Source: Sulfitobacter albidus
Lineage (GTDB): Bacteria; Pseudomonadota; Alphaproteobacteria; Rhodobacterales; Rhodobacteraceae
NCBI RefSeq assembly: GCF_018200035.1
Contig: NZ_CP073585.1
Location: 1-64,000 of the forward strand
DNA length: 64,000 nt
Reading direction: 5' to 3'
A program made the translations under genes and the position numbers. The notes beneath the pieces were generated by a model. That model was given only the letters and a program-made list of their open reading frames with translations. It ran no database searches and was not told the origin of the DNA. Positions 10,371 through 18,536 of this stretch are shown here, in pieces. The first letter of the stretch is position 1. The number at the start of each line of letters is the position of its first letter.

Positions 10371-10610
10371 ATGTTGGAGAACCACGACTACATGCGCAAC
10401 GACCGGACGGATCAGATCCGTCTGGGCGCGGACGTCGCCTACCTGATGCTGAAGGGGGCGGGATACGCCGCCATCGTCTGCATCGTCCTGCTGGTGCTGA
10501 CCTATGGCACCGTCTGGGTCGGGAAGTTCCTGCCGCCGGAATCCAAGGAAGCGCCGGATCCCACGCCGCTGTCGCTTGTGGTGCCGGTCACGGAACATGC
10601 GACTGTCTGA
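10371..10610 (+). CDS. pufX: PufX, RC-LH1 ring-gap / quinone-exchange protein
   Basis: Single-helix protein that opens the LH1 ring and lets ubiquinol leave in Rhodobacter-type core complexes. 79 residues with the weakly conserved family pattern: polar N-terminus, the LMLKGAGYAA motif (MxKGAG in Rhodobacter) at the start of a helix at about residues 27-50, and a Pro-rich tail. Chosen start ATG 10371 follows GGGAGAAAAC; the frame is open further upstream inside pufM. Position right after pufM supports the call. Sequence similarity is short, so this rests partly on context. Confidence 0.85.
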   Translation: MLENHDYMRNDRTDQIRLGADVAYLMLKGAGYAAIVCIVLLVLTYGTVWVGKFLPPESKEAPDPTPLSLVVPVTEHATV

Positions 10611-10616
10611 TACCAC

Positions 10617-10813
10617 CGGACCGCCTGACGGTCCGCACCATTCGGCTTCGGGCGCATTCGCCATCGCCCGAAGCCATCCGAGATCAGACAATTCTGTCCC
10701 TAGGGTTGTCTGATACAGTCGGGGGCCTCGACCCCCCGACGCCTCCTGTTGGCTACGGGAGACAGGGGGTGGCACGCGAACGCGTTTGCCATCCCCTGTT
10801 CCCGGCCAACAGG
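10617..10813 (+). other. Row of five inverted repeats between pufX and dxs
   Basis: Five stems follow each other: CGGACCG/CGGTCCG (10617-10635); GGCTTCGGGCG/CGCCCGAAGCC (10644-10675, 11 bp perfect); ATCAGACAA/TTGTCTGAT (10683-10714); GTCGGGGG/CCCCCGAC (10718-10740); and a long imperfect one with outer arms CCTGTTGGC (10745-10753) and GCCAACAGG (10805-10813). None has a proper U run. Together they fill the gap and probably end or trim the puf message while allowing limited reading into dxs. Confidence 0.7.
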
Positions 10814-10860
10814 CCCCATACACCCCGCGTCGAGGGCACCGTCGAGAAAAGGAGCCCATC

Positions 10861-12738
10861 ATGGGCCGCCATACCCCCCAACTGGATCGCATCTCCGCGC
10901 CTGCGGACATGAAATCCCTCTCGGACGCGGAATTGCGCATCCTTGCGGATGAGCTTCGCGATGAGGTGATCCATTCGGTCGCCAATACCGGCGGGCATCT
11001 GGGATCCTCACTGGGGGTTGTGGAACTGACGGTCGCCCTGCACGCGGTATTCGATACGCCCCGCGACAAGTTGATCTGGGACGTCGGCCACCAATGCTAT
11101 CCGCACAAGGTGCTGACCGGGCGCCGCGCCCAGATGCATACCCTGCGTCAGGAAGGGGGCATTTCCGGCTTTACCAAGCGCAGCGAAAGCCCGTTTGATC
11201 CGTTTGGTGCCGCCCATTCGTCCACGTCGATCTCGGCGGCGCTTGGATTCAGCGTGGCGCGCGACATGGGCCAGGCGACTGGTGATGCAGTGGCCGTGAT
11301 CGGCGACGGCTCGATTTCGGCGGGCATGGCCTATGAGGCGCTCAACAATGCGGGCGCCCAGGGCCGGCGGATGTTCGTGATCCTGAACGACAACGAAATG
11401 AGCATCGCGCCCCCGGTTGGCGCCATGTCGCACTACATGACCTCGCTTGCCGGATCGGCCCAACCCGAGGCGGCCCGGGAGCCGGGCCCCGCCCGTGACC
11501 ACGCGCGGCGTGCGCGCGAATTGGTCACCGGGGCGGTCAATGACCAGAGCACGCTGTTTGAAAACCTGGGATTTGAATATATCGGCCCCATCGATGGGCA
11601 TGACATGGACCAGCTGCTGTCGGTTCTGCGCGCCGCGCGGGTCCGCTCGAACGGGCCGGTGCTGATCCATTGCTGCACGGTCAAGGGCAAGGGCTTTGGC
11701 CCCGCCGAAGAGGCCGCCGACCGCTACCACGGTGTCAGCAGTTTTGATCCCAAGACCGGGACACAGGCCAAGAAGCGGCCCAACGCGCCGAGCTATACCA
11801 AGATCTTTGGCGAAGCGCTGGCAGACGAGGCGACGCGCGACCCCAAGCTGGTGGCGATCACGGCGGCGATGCCGTCGGGCACGGGGCTCGACATCTTTGC
11901 CAGCCACCACCCGTCGCGCATGTATGATGTGGGCATTGCCGAGCAACATGGCGTGACCTTTGCCGCCGGCCTTGCCGCGGGCGGGCTCAAGCCGTTCTGC
12001 GCGATCTATTCGACATTCCTGCAACGCGGCTACGACCAGATCGTGCATGACGTGGCCCTGCAAAACCTGCCCGTTCGCTTCGCGATTGACCGCGCGGGCC
12101 TCGTGGGCGCCGATGGGGCCACGCATGCGGGTGCCTTCGACATCGGCTATCTGACGGCGCTGCCGAATATGGTCGTCATGGCGGCCTCCGATGAGGCGGA
12201 GCTGGTGCATATGGTCGCGACCGCTGCGGCCTACGACGATGGGCCGATTGCGTTCCGCTATCCGCGCGGCGAGGGGACCGGCGTGACGATCCCCGAACGC
12301 GGTCGTCCGCTTGAGATCGGCAAGGGGCTGATTGTCCGCCAGGGGTTCGATGTGGCGATCCTGTCCTTCGGTGCGCATCTGAGCGAGAGCCAGCGCGCCG
12401 CCGACATCATCGAGGCGCAGGGCATGACCGTCACCGTCGCTGACGCGCGGTTTGCCAAACCGCTGGACACCCAGCTGATTGCCAAGCTCGCGCGCAAGCA
12501 CCGCGTGCTGATCACGGTTGAACAGGGCGCGCAGGGCGGATTTGGCGCGATGGTGCTGCACCACCTCGCGAACGAGGGCTGGCTGGACGGCGATCTGGCC
12601 GTGCGCACGATGACGCTGCCCGATCGCTTCATCGATCAGGGCGCGCCCGATGCGATGTACGCCGATGCCGGCCTCACCGCGCAGGACATCGCGGCCATCG
12701 CGCTCCAGGCGGCGAAGGTGCATCAGGTCCAGGCGTGA
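10861..12738 (+). CDS. dxs: 1-deoxy-D-xylulose-5-phosphate synthase
   Basis: Thiamine-diphosphate enzyme condensing pyruvate and glyceraldehyde 3-phosphate, first step of the MEP isoprenoid route that feeds CrtE. 625 residues. [17 protein letters not shown], the ThDP-binding [16 protein letters not shown] and the transketolase-type [18 protein letters not shown] segment are present. ATG 10861 follows AAAAGGAGCCC; the frame is open upstream but runs through the hairpin region. A dxs copy downstream of puf is known from Rhodobacter capsulatus. Confidence 0.96.
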   Translation: MGRHTPQLDRISAPADMKSLSDAELRILADELRDEVIHSVANTGGHLGSSLGVVELTVALHAVFDTPRDKLIWDVGHQCYPHKVLTGRRAQMHTLRQEGGISGFTKRSESPFDPFGAAHSSTSISAALGFSVARDMGQATGDAVAVIGDGSISAGMAYEALNNAGAQGRRMFVILNDNEMSIAPPVGAMSHYMTSLAGSAQPEAAREPGPARDHARRARELVTGAVNDQSTLFENLGFEYIGPIDGHDMDQLLSVLRAARVRSNGPVLIHCCTVKGKGFGPAEEAADRYHGVSSFDPKTGTQAKKRPNAPSYTKIFGEALADEATRDPKLVAITAAMPSGTGLDIFASHHPSRMYDVGIAEQHGVTFAAGLAAGGLKPFCAIYSTFLQRGYDQIVHDVALQNLPVRFAIDRAGLVGADGATHAGAFDIGYLTALPNMVVMAASDEAELVHMVATAAAYDDGPIAFRYPRGEGTGVTIPERGRPLEIGKGLIVRQGFDVAILSFGAHLSESQRAADIIEAQGMTVTVADARFAKPLDTQLIAKLARKHRVLITVEQGAQGGFGAMVLHHLANEGWLDGDLAVRTMTLPDRFIDQGAPDAMYADAGLTAQDIAAIALQAAKVHQVQA

Positions 12739-12917
12739 TCAAATACATCCATCCCGACGGCAGGCATTGCTATCGCGCGCTGCATACGGTGGAGGCGATC
12801 TATACCGATGATGCGGGAAAGCTTGTGTCCCGTGCGCGCACGGCGGACGGGAGCGGCACCTATACGTTCGAGATCAGGGAGTTCGAGGTCCTGACCCCGG
12901 GCGTTCTCTACGACTGA
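12735..12917 (+). CDS. Small ORF of unknown function overlapping the dxs stop
   Basis: Sixty codons starting with a GTG that overlaps the dxs stop codon (GTGA), so translation could be coupled. The product begins [25 protein letters not shown] when initiated and is a soluble, mildly acidic peptide with no signal or membrane segment. I do not recognise a family. It ends six bases before the convergent idi stop. Tight coupling and lack of another frame here favour a real gene, but it is short. Confidence 0.5.
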   Translation: MIKYIHPDGRHCYRALHTVEAIYTDDAGKLVSRARTADGSGTYTFEIREFEVLTPGVLYD

Positions 12918-12923
12918 CGCCGC

Positions 12924-13451
12924 TCAGGCGGTTTGGGCAAAGATCAGACCTGCGTGCTGCTGCATATAGATGCGCAGCCAGGGGGTGAAAATCTCTGGCG
13001 TGGCGGTCAGATCCATCATCAGATCAGCCCGGTTGATCCAGCGGGTGTCCATGACCTCCTCCGGATTGGGGTCAAGCGGCAGATCACGCGTCGCCTCGAC
13101 GACGAAAACCTCGACCAGCTCATGCTCGATCAGCCCGCCGCCCACATCGGCGCGGTATTCGACCTGCCCGCGGTGGCGCGGCGTAACGTCCGTGATCCCC
13201 AGCTCTTCGCGAAGGCGGCGGTGCGCGCAGGTCAGATCGTCCTCGTCCCATTCGGGATGGGTGCAGCAGGTATTCGCCCAAAGCCCCGGCGTGTGATATT
13301 TCCCCAACGCGCGGCGCTGGATCAGCATGTCATCGCCCGCCATGACAAACACCGACACGGCCTTGTGCCGCAACCCGCGCAGATGTGCGTCAAGCTTTTC
13401 GACCGGTTGCAGGGTGCCGTCGATCCAGGCGGGGATCATGATGTCGGTCAT
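12924..13451 (-). CDS. idi: Isopentenyl-diphosphate delta-isomerase (type I)
   Basis: Nudix-fold isomerase interconverting IPP and DMAPP. 175 residues from the ATG giving MTDIMIPAWIDG; an in-frame ATG at 13469 is possible. Catalytic cysteine in WANTCCTHPEW, Nudix helix in CAHRRLREELGI, and EYRADVGGGLIEHELVEVF with the metal and acid residues, all present. Last gene of the bchG-orf-bchP-idi unit, as in Rhodobacter. Confidence 0.93.
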   Translation of the reverse strand: MTDIMIPAWIDGTLQPVEKLDAHLRGLRHKAVSVFVMAGDDMLIQRRALGKYHTPGLWANTCCTHPEWDEDDLTCAHRRLREELGITDVTPRHRGQVEYRADVGGGLIEHELVEVFVVEATRDLPLDPNPEEVMDTRWINRADLMMDLTATPEIFTPWLRIYMQQHAGLIFAQTA

Positions 13452-13471
13452 GGAGGCTCCGTCGCGCATGG

Positions 13472-14650
13472 TCAGACCCGCGTTTGTGCCACGAGCCCGG
13501 TCAGATGGGCCAGGTTCTTAACGCCAATTTTCAGATGGGCCAAGGGGCGCGCTTTGACCAGCTTTTTGTTCATGTAGGCCTCGAACGTCAGGCGCTGCAC
13601 GTCCACGTCGTGGCAGAGCGACACGAACCGCTCGCGCCGCGCGTCCGAGCGGTAGTAGGCGTTTTGCATTGCACCCAGCACGCGGAACACCTGTTTATGT
13701 TCGCGCATGAACAGCTTGCGCGCCAGTTTCAGATCGCTCACCCGGCCGGTGGTCAGACAGGCGGCGGCAGCGGTGGCGGCAACACGGCCACCGACCATCG
13801 CGTAATATATCCCCTCGCCCGACGAGGGTGCCACGACGCCCGCCGCATCACCCGCCAGCACCACATCGCGCCCGTTGTCCCAGCGGTCCATCGGGCGCAG
13901 CGGGATCGGCGCGCCCTCGCGCCGGATCGTTTTGCAGTTCTCAAGCCCGGAAGCCACGCGCAGATCGGCGGTCGCCTTCTTCAGGTCAACCCCGTCGAGG
14001 CCCGTGCCCATGCCGACACTCGCCTGCGCGCCGTGCGGGAACACCCAGCCGTAGAAATCGGGCGAAATCGCCCCGTCATAGATGACATCGCAACGCATGG
14101 GATCGTAGTGTTCGGTCTTGGCCGGCGCTTCGATGATCTCGTGGTAGGCGATGACATAGGGGATCTTGTCGCCGCCGGGCACCTCGGCCTTGGCGACGTT
14201 GGAACGTGCGCCATCCGCGCCGATCACCAGCTTGCAACGCGCCACGCGGTCCTCGCCGCTCGCCTTGTGGCGGTAGTGCACGTGGGTGCCCGCGTCGTCG
14301 CGCGTGATCTTGGTGAAGGTGCCGGTGATCCGCTCGGCGCCCGCGGCCTCGGCCCGGATGCGCAGAAACTCGTCGAAATGTTCGCGGTCAACCATGCCGA
14401 CATAGCCGTTCTCGATCGGGATATCGACCTGACGCTGGGTTGGCGAAATCATGCGCGCGGTGCGGATGCGCGCGACGATCTGGCTGTCGGGGATGTTGAA
14501 ATCCGCGATCAGACGCGGGGGCACCGCCCCGCCACAGGGCTTGATCCGCCCGTCCCGGTCGATAAACGCAACCGTGTGGCCCGAGCGGACCAGATCGGCG
14601 GCGGCGGTCGCACCCGAGGGTCCACCCCCTACAACGACAACATCGAACAT
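13472..14650 (-). CDS. bchP: Geranylgeranyl diphosphate / geranylgeranyl-bacteriochlorophyll reductase BchP
   Basis: FAD-dependent reductase that saturates the geranylgeranyl tail to phytyl. 392 residues. N-terminal dinucleotide motif VVVVGGGPSGATAAADLV, the IKPCGGAVPPRL segment typical of BchP/ChlP, and a second flavin motif VVLAGDAAGVVAPSSGEGIYYAM near residue 260. Four bases after the PucC-like gene and about 20 bases before idi. Confidence 0.95.
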   Translation of the reverse strand: MFDVVVVGGGPSGATAAADLVRSGHTVAFIDRDGRIKPCGGAVPPRLIADFNIPDSQIVARIRTARMISPTQRQVDIPIENGYVGMVDREHFDEFLRIRAEAAGAERITGTFTKITRDDAGTHVHYRHKASGEDRVARCKLVIGADGARSNVAKAEVPGGDKIPYVIAYHEIIEAPAKTEHYDPMRCDVIYDGAISPDFYGWVFPHGAQASVGMGTGLDGVDLKKATADLRVASGLENCKTIRREGAPIPLRPMDRWDNGRDVVLAGDAAGVVAPSSGEGIYYAMVGGRVAATAAAACLTTGRVSDLKLARKLFMREHKQVFRVLGAMQNAYYRSDARRERFVSLCHDVDVQRLTFEAYMNKKLVKARPLAHLKIGVKNLAHLTGLVAQTRV

Positions 14651-14653
14651 TGG

Positions 14654-15940
14654 CTATTCTCCCGGAACAAGCGCGGGCGAGGCCTGCGCGGTGGTGGTGG
14701 ACAGGATATGCCACGCCATGACGGCGGCGGCGATAAACAGGGCGCCCTCAAGCGCAAAGACAGCGCCAAAGGCCGGGCCATCGGCCAGCCCCGTGCGTAG
14801 CAAATCAACAGCGGCGGCACCGGTCAGCCCGCCAAAGCCCGCGGCGATGGCTTGCGCCGCGCCCCAAAGGCCCATGCGCGTGCCCTCGCGTCGTTCCCGC
14901 CCGTCGGAGGCCAGCGCCATCATCGACCCGATCGCCGCGACCGCAAACATCCCGTTGAAAAAGCCAAGGCCGACGACCAGCGCGGTGAATGGCAGCGCCA
15001 ATGATCCGGTTCCCGTCAGTGCGATCAGCGCCAGCGCCACGGCAGAGCCAAGACAGCCCGAGACGACCCAGGCCCGCAGGCTCCCGATCTTGAGGCCCGT
15101 TGCCATGATGCCCACGGTCAGCATCCCCACAAAGACGCCGCCGTTCTGCGCGCCCGACAGCTGCGTGGATTGTCCGGGGGTAAAGCCGAACACGAGGCCC
15201 GCGAAAGGCTCAAGGATCAGCTCCTGCATGAAGTAGGCGTTCATCGACAGGAAGACGAACAGCGTGAAATTGCGCGCGCGCCGCTCGGCCCAGACTTCGC
15301 GCAGGCCATCCATGAACGGAACGTGCGGCTCGGGCGGGCGGGCGGCGAGACCGCGTTCGATGCGTCCCACGGCGATCACCGTCAGCGCAAAGGCGGCGAG
15401 CACGACCACCGCCACGACGCTCAACAGCCGCGCGGGGGAGTAGGGATCCAGGAAGCTGCCCGCAAGGCCCGCGGTCAGCGCAATGCCAAAGATCATCATC
15501 AGCCATGTGATCGTCGCCGCCGCCGCACGGCGGTGGGGCGCGGTGGTGGTCGCCAAAAGCGCCAGCAGCGACGTGCCCGAGGCGCCGACGCCCAGCCCGA
15601 TCAGCGTATAGGCGAGCACCGACAATGCGAGCGCCAGCGCGTAGCTGCCCGCAAACAGCGTCACCGCAAAGGCCGCGCCAAACCCGCCCGCCGCCAGCAC
15701 CGCCATGCCGCCGATGATCCACGCGGTGCGATTTCCGCCGGTATCCGAGATGAACCCCCAGCGCGGGCGTGACAGCTGGATGCCGTAGTGCAGCCCGACC
15801 AACGCGCCGGGCAGAACGGCGGGCAGGGCGAACTCCACCACCATCAGCCGGTTCAGGGTCGATGTCGTCAGCACCACAATCGCGCCAAGCGCCATCTGAA
15901 CCAGCCCCAGCCGGGCGATCTGGATCCACGAGAGCTGCAT
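14654..15940 (-). CDS. PucC-family MFS membrane protein (orf428-like) between bchG and bchP
   Basis: 428 residues, twelve predicted membrane segments, belonging to the BCD/PucC family of transporters that includes LhaA and PucC. MQLSWIQIARLGLVQMALGAIVVLTTSTLNRLMVVE resembles the LhaA N-terminus. The protein at this place in Rhodobacter (orf428, sometimes called bch2) is thought to help deliver bacteriochlorophyll; function is not established. Its ATG overlaps the bchG stop. Length is identical to the Rhodobacter name-giving 428. Confidence 0.88.
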   Translation of the reverse strand: MQLSWIQIARLGLVQMALGAIVVLTTSTLNRLMVVEFALPAVLPGALVGLHYGIQLSRPRWGFISDTGGNRTAWIIGGMAVLAAGGFGAAFAVTLFAGSYALALALSVLAYTLIGLGVGASGTSLLALLATTTAPHRRAAAATITWLMMIFGIALTAGLAGSFLDPYSPARLLSVVAVVVLAAFALTVIAVGRIERGLAARPPEPHVPFMDGLREVWAERRARNFTLFVFLSMNAYFMQELILEPFAGLVFGFTPGQSTQLSGAQNGGVFVGMLTVGIMATGLKIGSLRAWVVSGCLGSAVALALIALTGTGSLALPFTALVVGLGFFNGMFAVAAIGSMMALASDGRERREGTRMGLWGAAQAIAAGFGGLTGAAAVDLLRTGLADGPAFGAVFALEGALFIAAAVMAWHILSTTTAQASPALVPGE

Positions 15941-16839
15941 CAGCCGATCCCCCGCAGGGCAAAGGCGGCGATCATCATGCCGGAGACATAAAGGGTGACG
16001 CCGGTGCCGTTGTACCAGGGCGCGCGCCCTTTTGGATCACGCAGCAGCACGCGCATCGCGGCGAGCTGCGCAAAAAGAACTCCGGTGATAGCCACGGCAT
16101 GAAGCGGTTTGCCCCACGTCGCCAGAAGCACGATCACGCCCAGCTGCGGCACCGCCATGATCCAGCAGGCCACCCGCGCCGCGCGCGCGGGCCCCAGCGT
16201 GACGGGCAGGGAGTTCACCCCGGTGGCCGTATCCCCTTCGAGCGCCTTGAAATCGTTGAGGGTCATGATGCCGTGCGCGCCAAGCGCGTAGAGTGCCGCG
16301 ACCACCACCACCGGAATCGACGGCGCGCCCGCCGACAACACGGCAGCGCCGGTAAACCACGGCAACCCCTCGTAACACAACCCAACCAGACCCGGCCCCC
16401 ACCACCCCGAGCGTTTCAGGCGCACCGGTTCGGCGGAATAGGCCCAGGCGGCGGCCACACCCACAACAGTCGCGCCAAATCCCCACGGCCCAAGCTGATA
16501 GCCCACCACAAGCGACAGTGCCGACATCGCCAACGCGATCCACAGGCCCCAGCGTCCCGGTATCCGGCCCGAAGGGATCGGGCGCATCGGCTCGTTGATC
16601 GCATCGACGTGCCGGTCACACCAATCATTGGCGGCCTGGCTCATGCCACAGACGATGGGCCCTGCTAGGATGATTCCCAGTATCACCAATGTCCACTGAC
16701 CGCTTGGAGACGCCCCCGATGAGACGACGCCGCACAGATACGCCCACATGGGCGGAAACCACGTTATCGGCTTTATCAACTGCAAGGCCGCCGCCGGATC
16801 CGGCAGTCGGCGCAGTGTGGGAGAGGAGGCTACGGACAT
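15940..16839 (-). CDS. bchG: Bacteriochlorophyll synthase BchG
   Basis: UbiA-family membrane prenyltransferase attaching geranylgeranyl/phytyl diphosphate to bacteriochlorophyllide a. 299 residues, about eight membrane segments. The first Asp-rich motif reads NDWCDRHVDAINEPMRPIPSG near residue 92, the chlorophyll-synthase version. First gene of the bchG-orf428-bchP-idi unit, with a PpsR box directly upstream, shared with the divergent cytochrome gene. Confidence 0.95.
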   Translation of the reverse strand: MSVASSPTLRRLPDPAAALQLIKPITWFPPMWAYLCGVVSSGASPSGQWTLVILGIILAGPIVCGMSQAANDWCDRHVDAINEPMRPIPSGRIPGRWGLWIALAMSALSLVVGYQLGPWGFGATVVGVAAAWAYSAEPVRLKRSGWWGPGLVGLCYEGLPWFTGAAVLSAGAPSIPVVVVAALYALGAHGIMTLNDFKALEGDTATGVNSLPVTLGPARAARVACWIMAVPQLGVIVLLATWGKPLHAVAITGVLFAQLAAMRVLLRDPKGRAPWYNGTGVTLYVSGMMIAAFALRGIG

Positions 16840-16841
16840 AG

Positions 16842-16859
16842 TGTCAACTTAAACTTACA
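16842..16859. promoter_or_regulatory. PpsR box between bchG and the cytochrome gene
   Basis: TGTCAACTTAAACTTACA is an exact TGT-N12-ACA site ending 3 bases upstream of the bchG start codon region. It overlaps an interrupted repeat TTACAC (16855-16860) / GTGTAA (16875-16880). Expected to repress bchG and possibly the divergent gene. Confidence 0.85.
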
Positions 16860-16913
16860 CATGTCCTGCGGCAAGTGTAATGTCGCCGCGACAGACGCCG
16901 CGACATTGGATCG

Positions 16914-16941
16914 CTTGGCAAGCAGAGCGCACTGTGCCAAG
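16914..16941 (+). promoter_or_regulatory. Inverted repeat upstream of the cytochrome c gene
   Basis: CTTGGCA (16914-16920) and TGCCAAG (16935-16941) flank a 14-base spacer and are followed by TTTTT. It could be an operator or a leader hairpin acting as an attenuator for the cytochrome gene, whose ATG is 71 bases further on. No regulator is identified for it. Confidence 0.4.
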
Positions 16942-17012
16942 TTTTTGGGTGTAGAACCCTTTACCTCGGCTGAGGCCCAGCTAGATCAAGGGTGAAAATC
17001 AGGAGGACTACC

Positions 17013-17468
17013 ATGACAAAATTCGCAGCAACCGCTGTTACCCTCGCCCTTCTTGGTGCACCGGCTTTTGCCGATGGCCACGCAACGGGCGACGCCGACG
17101 CAGGTGAGAAGGTCTTTAACAAGTGCAAGGCCTGCCACATGATCCAGGACGCTGACGGCAATGACATCGTCAAGGGCGGCCGCACCGGCCCGAACCTTTA
17201 TGGCCTGTACCAGCGCGTTGCCGGCTCGACCGACTTCCGTTACGGCGACTCGATCGTTGAGGCGGGTGAAGCCGGGCTGGAGTGGAACGAAGAAGAATTC
17301 GTGAAATACGTGGCCGATCCCAAGGAATACCTCGCCGAGTATCTCGACGACAAAAAAGCGCGCTCGAAGATGTCGTTCAAACTGCGCAAGGAAGAAGAGG
17401 CAGCGGACGTCTGGGCCTACATCGTCTCCGTCGGGCCAGAGCCCAAGGAAGAAGACGGCGAAAGCTGA
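17013..17468 (+). CDS. cycA: Cytochrome c2-type electron carrier (cytochrome c551/c2)
   Basis: Periplasmic class I c-type cytochrome that would shuttle electrons from cytochrome bc1 to the reaction centre. 151 residues. Signal peptide residues 1-20 (cleavage after AFA), haem attachment CKACH at residues 38-42, likely axial Met120 in RSKMSFKL, and an acidic Glu-rich tail. Strong AGGAGG ribosome site. Placement inside the PGC, next to bchG, fits a photosynthetic role; in other Roseobacters cycA sits next to hemA. Confidence 0.88.
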   Translation: MTKFAATAVTLALLGAPAFADGHATGDADAGEKVFNKCKACHMIQDADGNDIVKGGRTGPNLYGLYQRVAGSTDFRYGDSIVEAGEAGLEWNEEEFVKYVADPKEYLAEYLDDKKARSKMSFKLRKEEEAADVWAYIVSVGPEPKEEDGES

Positions 17469-17491
17469 TTTTTCGATTGAAGCGATTTTTG

Positions 17492-17519
17492 AAACGGCCC
17501 CCGCGCGGGGGCCGTTTTG
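17492..17519 (+). terminator. Intrinsic terminator after the cytochrome gene
   Basis: AAACGGCCCCC (17492-17502) and GGGGGCCGTTT (17507-17517) form a perfect 11-bp stem with a GCGC tetraloop ending in T bases. It lies between the convergent cytochrome gene and the B12-binding regulator gene and could serve both. Confidence 0.88.
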
Positions 17520-18362
17520 CTATCCGACGTCCGCCTGTTGATTTGACAGGTCCCAGAGCGTGTTGAGCTGCTGCAATGCCGGATCGAACTCGGCTTCGGT
17601 TGCGTCCGCACCCATCAGACGCACCAGATCCGGCGCACTGCGGACGATGTTGCCGCTGACGAGGATCGAGGCTTCGGGCAGACGGATGCGCAGGGCCACG
17701 ATCACCTTGGCCAATGCGTTAAGCGAATGTTCGCCTGCGGCGGAAAGCCCGATGATCATATGGCCTGATTGTGCAGCATATTGCACAAGCCCGTCGTGAT
17801 CGAGATCGCGTTTCAGGGTGATATCCCAGCCGTCCTTCGTCGCAAGGTCCGCGGCCATCTCAATCCCGAGCGTGTGATTCTCTCCGGGCACCGGCATGAA
17901 GAGCGCCGCGCGCTGGTTTCCCCGGGGTCGCGTGGGTTTGAACAAGGGTCTGAGCCCGCGCATGACCGCATAGATGTGACCGGTGGCGACGGTGGCTTCG
18001 GCCCAGCTGATCTTGTCCTCTGACCACCAGGTGCCAAGACGGCGCGCCGCCTCTGCCAGATAGGCGAGATAGACTGTTTCGACGGACGCCCCCTGCGCCT
18101 GGATCCGTGCGATGAAAGCCTTGCCCGCGAGCGGGTTGGGTAGCAAGAGCGCCCGCGAAAGCTCGTCAATTCGCGCGTCGGACGGAAAGGCGATGGCCGA
18201 CGACAGCACAACGGGGTGATCGACAAGACGTCTGATCACCTCCCGTGCCAGCGACGTGAATACGTCCTCCGGTAGTTTTGTCCGTAATGTCCCTATCTCC
18301 GTGACGGTCTTGCGATACAGACCATCATGAAACAAAGACCGATCGCGTTCACGATCTGTCAT
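17520..18362 (-). CDS. B12-binding-domain regulator of the PpaA/AerR family (second copy)
   Basis: 280 residues. A helical cap with LGTWWSEDKISWAEATVATGHIYAVMRGL, the pattern seen before cobalamin-binding domains, is followed by a Rossmann-like domain (AALFMPVPGENHTLGIEMAADLATKDGW, then HMIIGLSAAGEHSLNALAKVIVALR). AerR/PpaA proteins of this type bind cobalamin and modulate PpsR. This is distinct from the ppaA beside ppsR at 31688-32457. It is monocistronic, followed at its 3' side by the cytochrome terminator. The 174 bases upstream hold no ORF and are AT-rich near 18500-18530. Confidence 0.8.
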   Translation of the reverse strand: MTDRERDRSLFHDGLYRKTVTEIGTLRTKLPEDVFTSLAREVIRRLVDHPVVLSSAIAFPSDARIDELSRALLLPNPLAGKAFIARIQAQGASVETVYLAYLAEAARRLGTWWSEDKISWAEATVATGHIYAVMRGLRPLFKPTRPRGNQRAALFMPVPGENHTLGIEMAADLATKDGWDITLKRDLDHDGLVQYAAQSGHMIIGLSAAGEHSLNALAKVIVALRIRLPEASILVSGNIVRSAPDLVRLMGADATEAEFDPALQQLNTLWDLSNQQADVG

Positions 18363-18536
18363 TATGTCCCCCTTGGTGCGGCATGGCTAACGCCGCTGGG
18401 TCAACATACGCTCTTTGGCCTTTAATTCAAGCTGTTCGCGGGTTGCTGCACTATGCTGCCTAAGGCGACTGCGACTGGTTTTCGAAGATATCGCACAGCA
18501 ATTTATTAACCATAATGATGATTATAGCGCTTAGTG

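Noticed and set aside
16862..16879. Second PpsR box behind the bchG site
   Set aside because: TGT-N12 is followed by GTA, not ACA.
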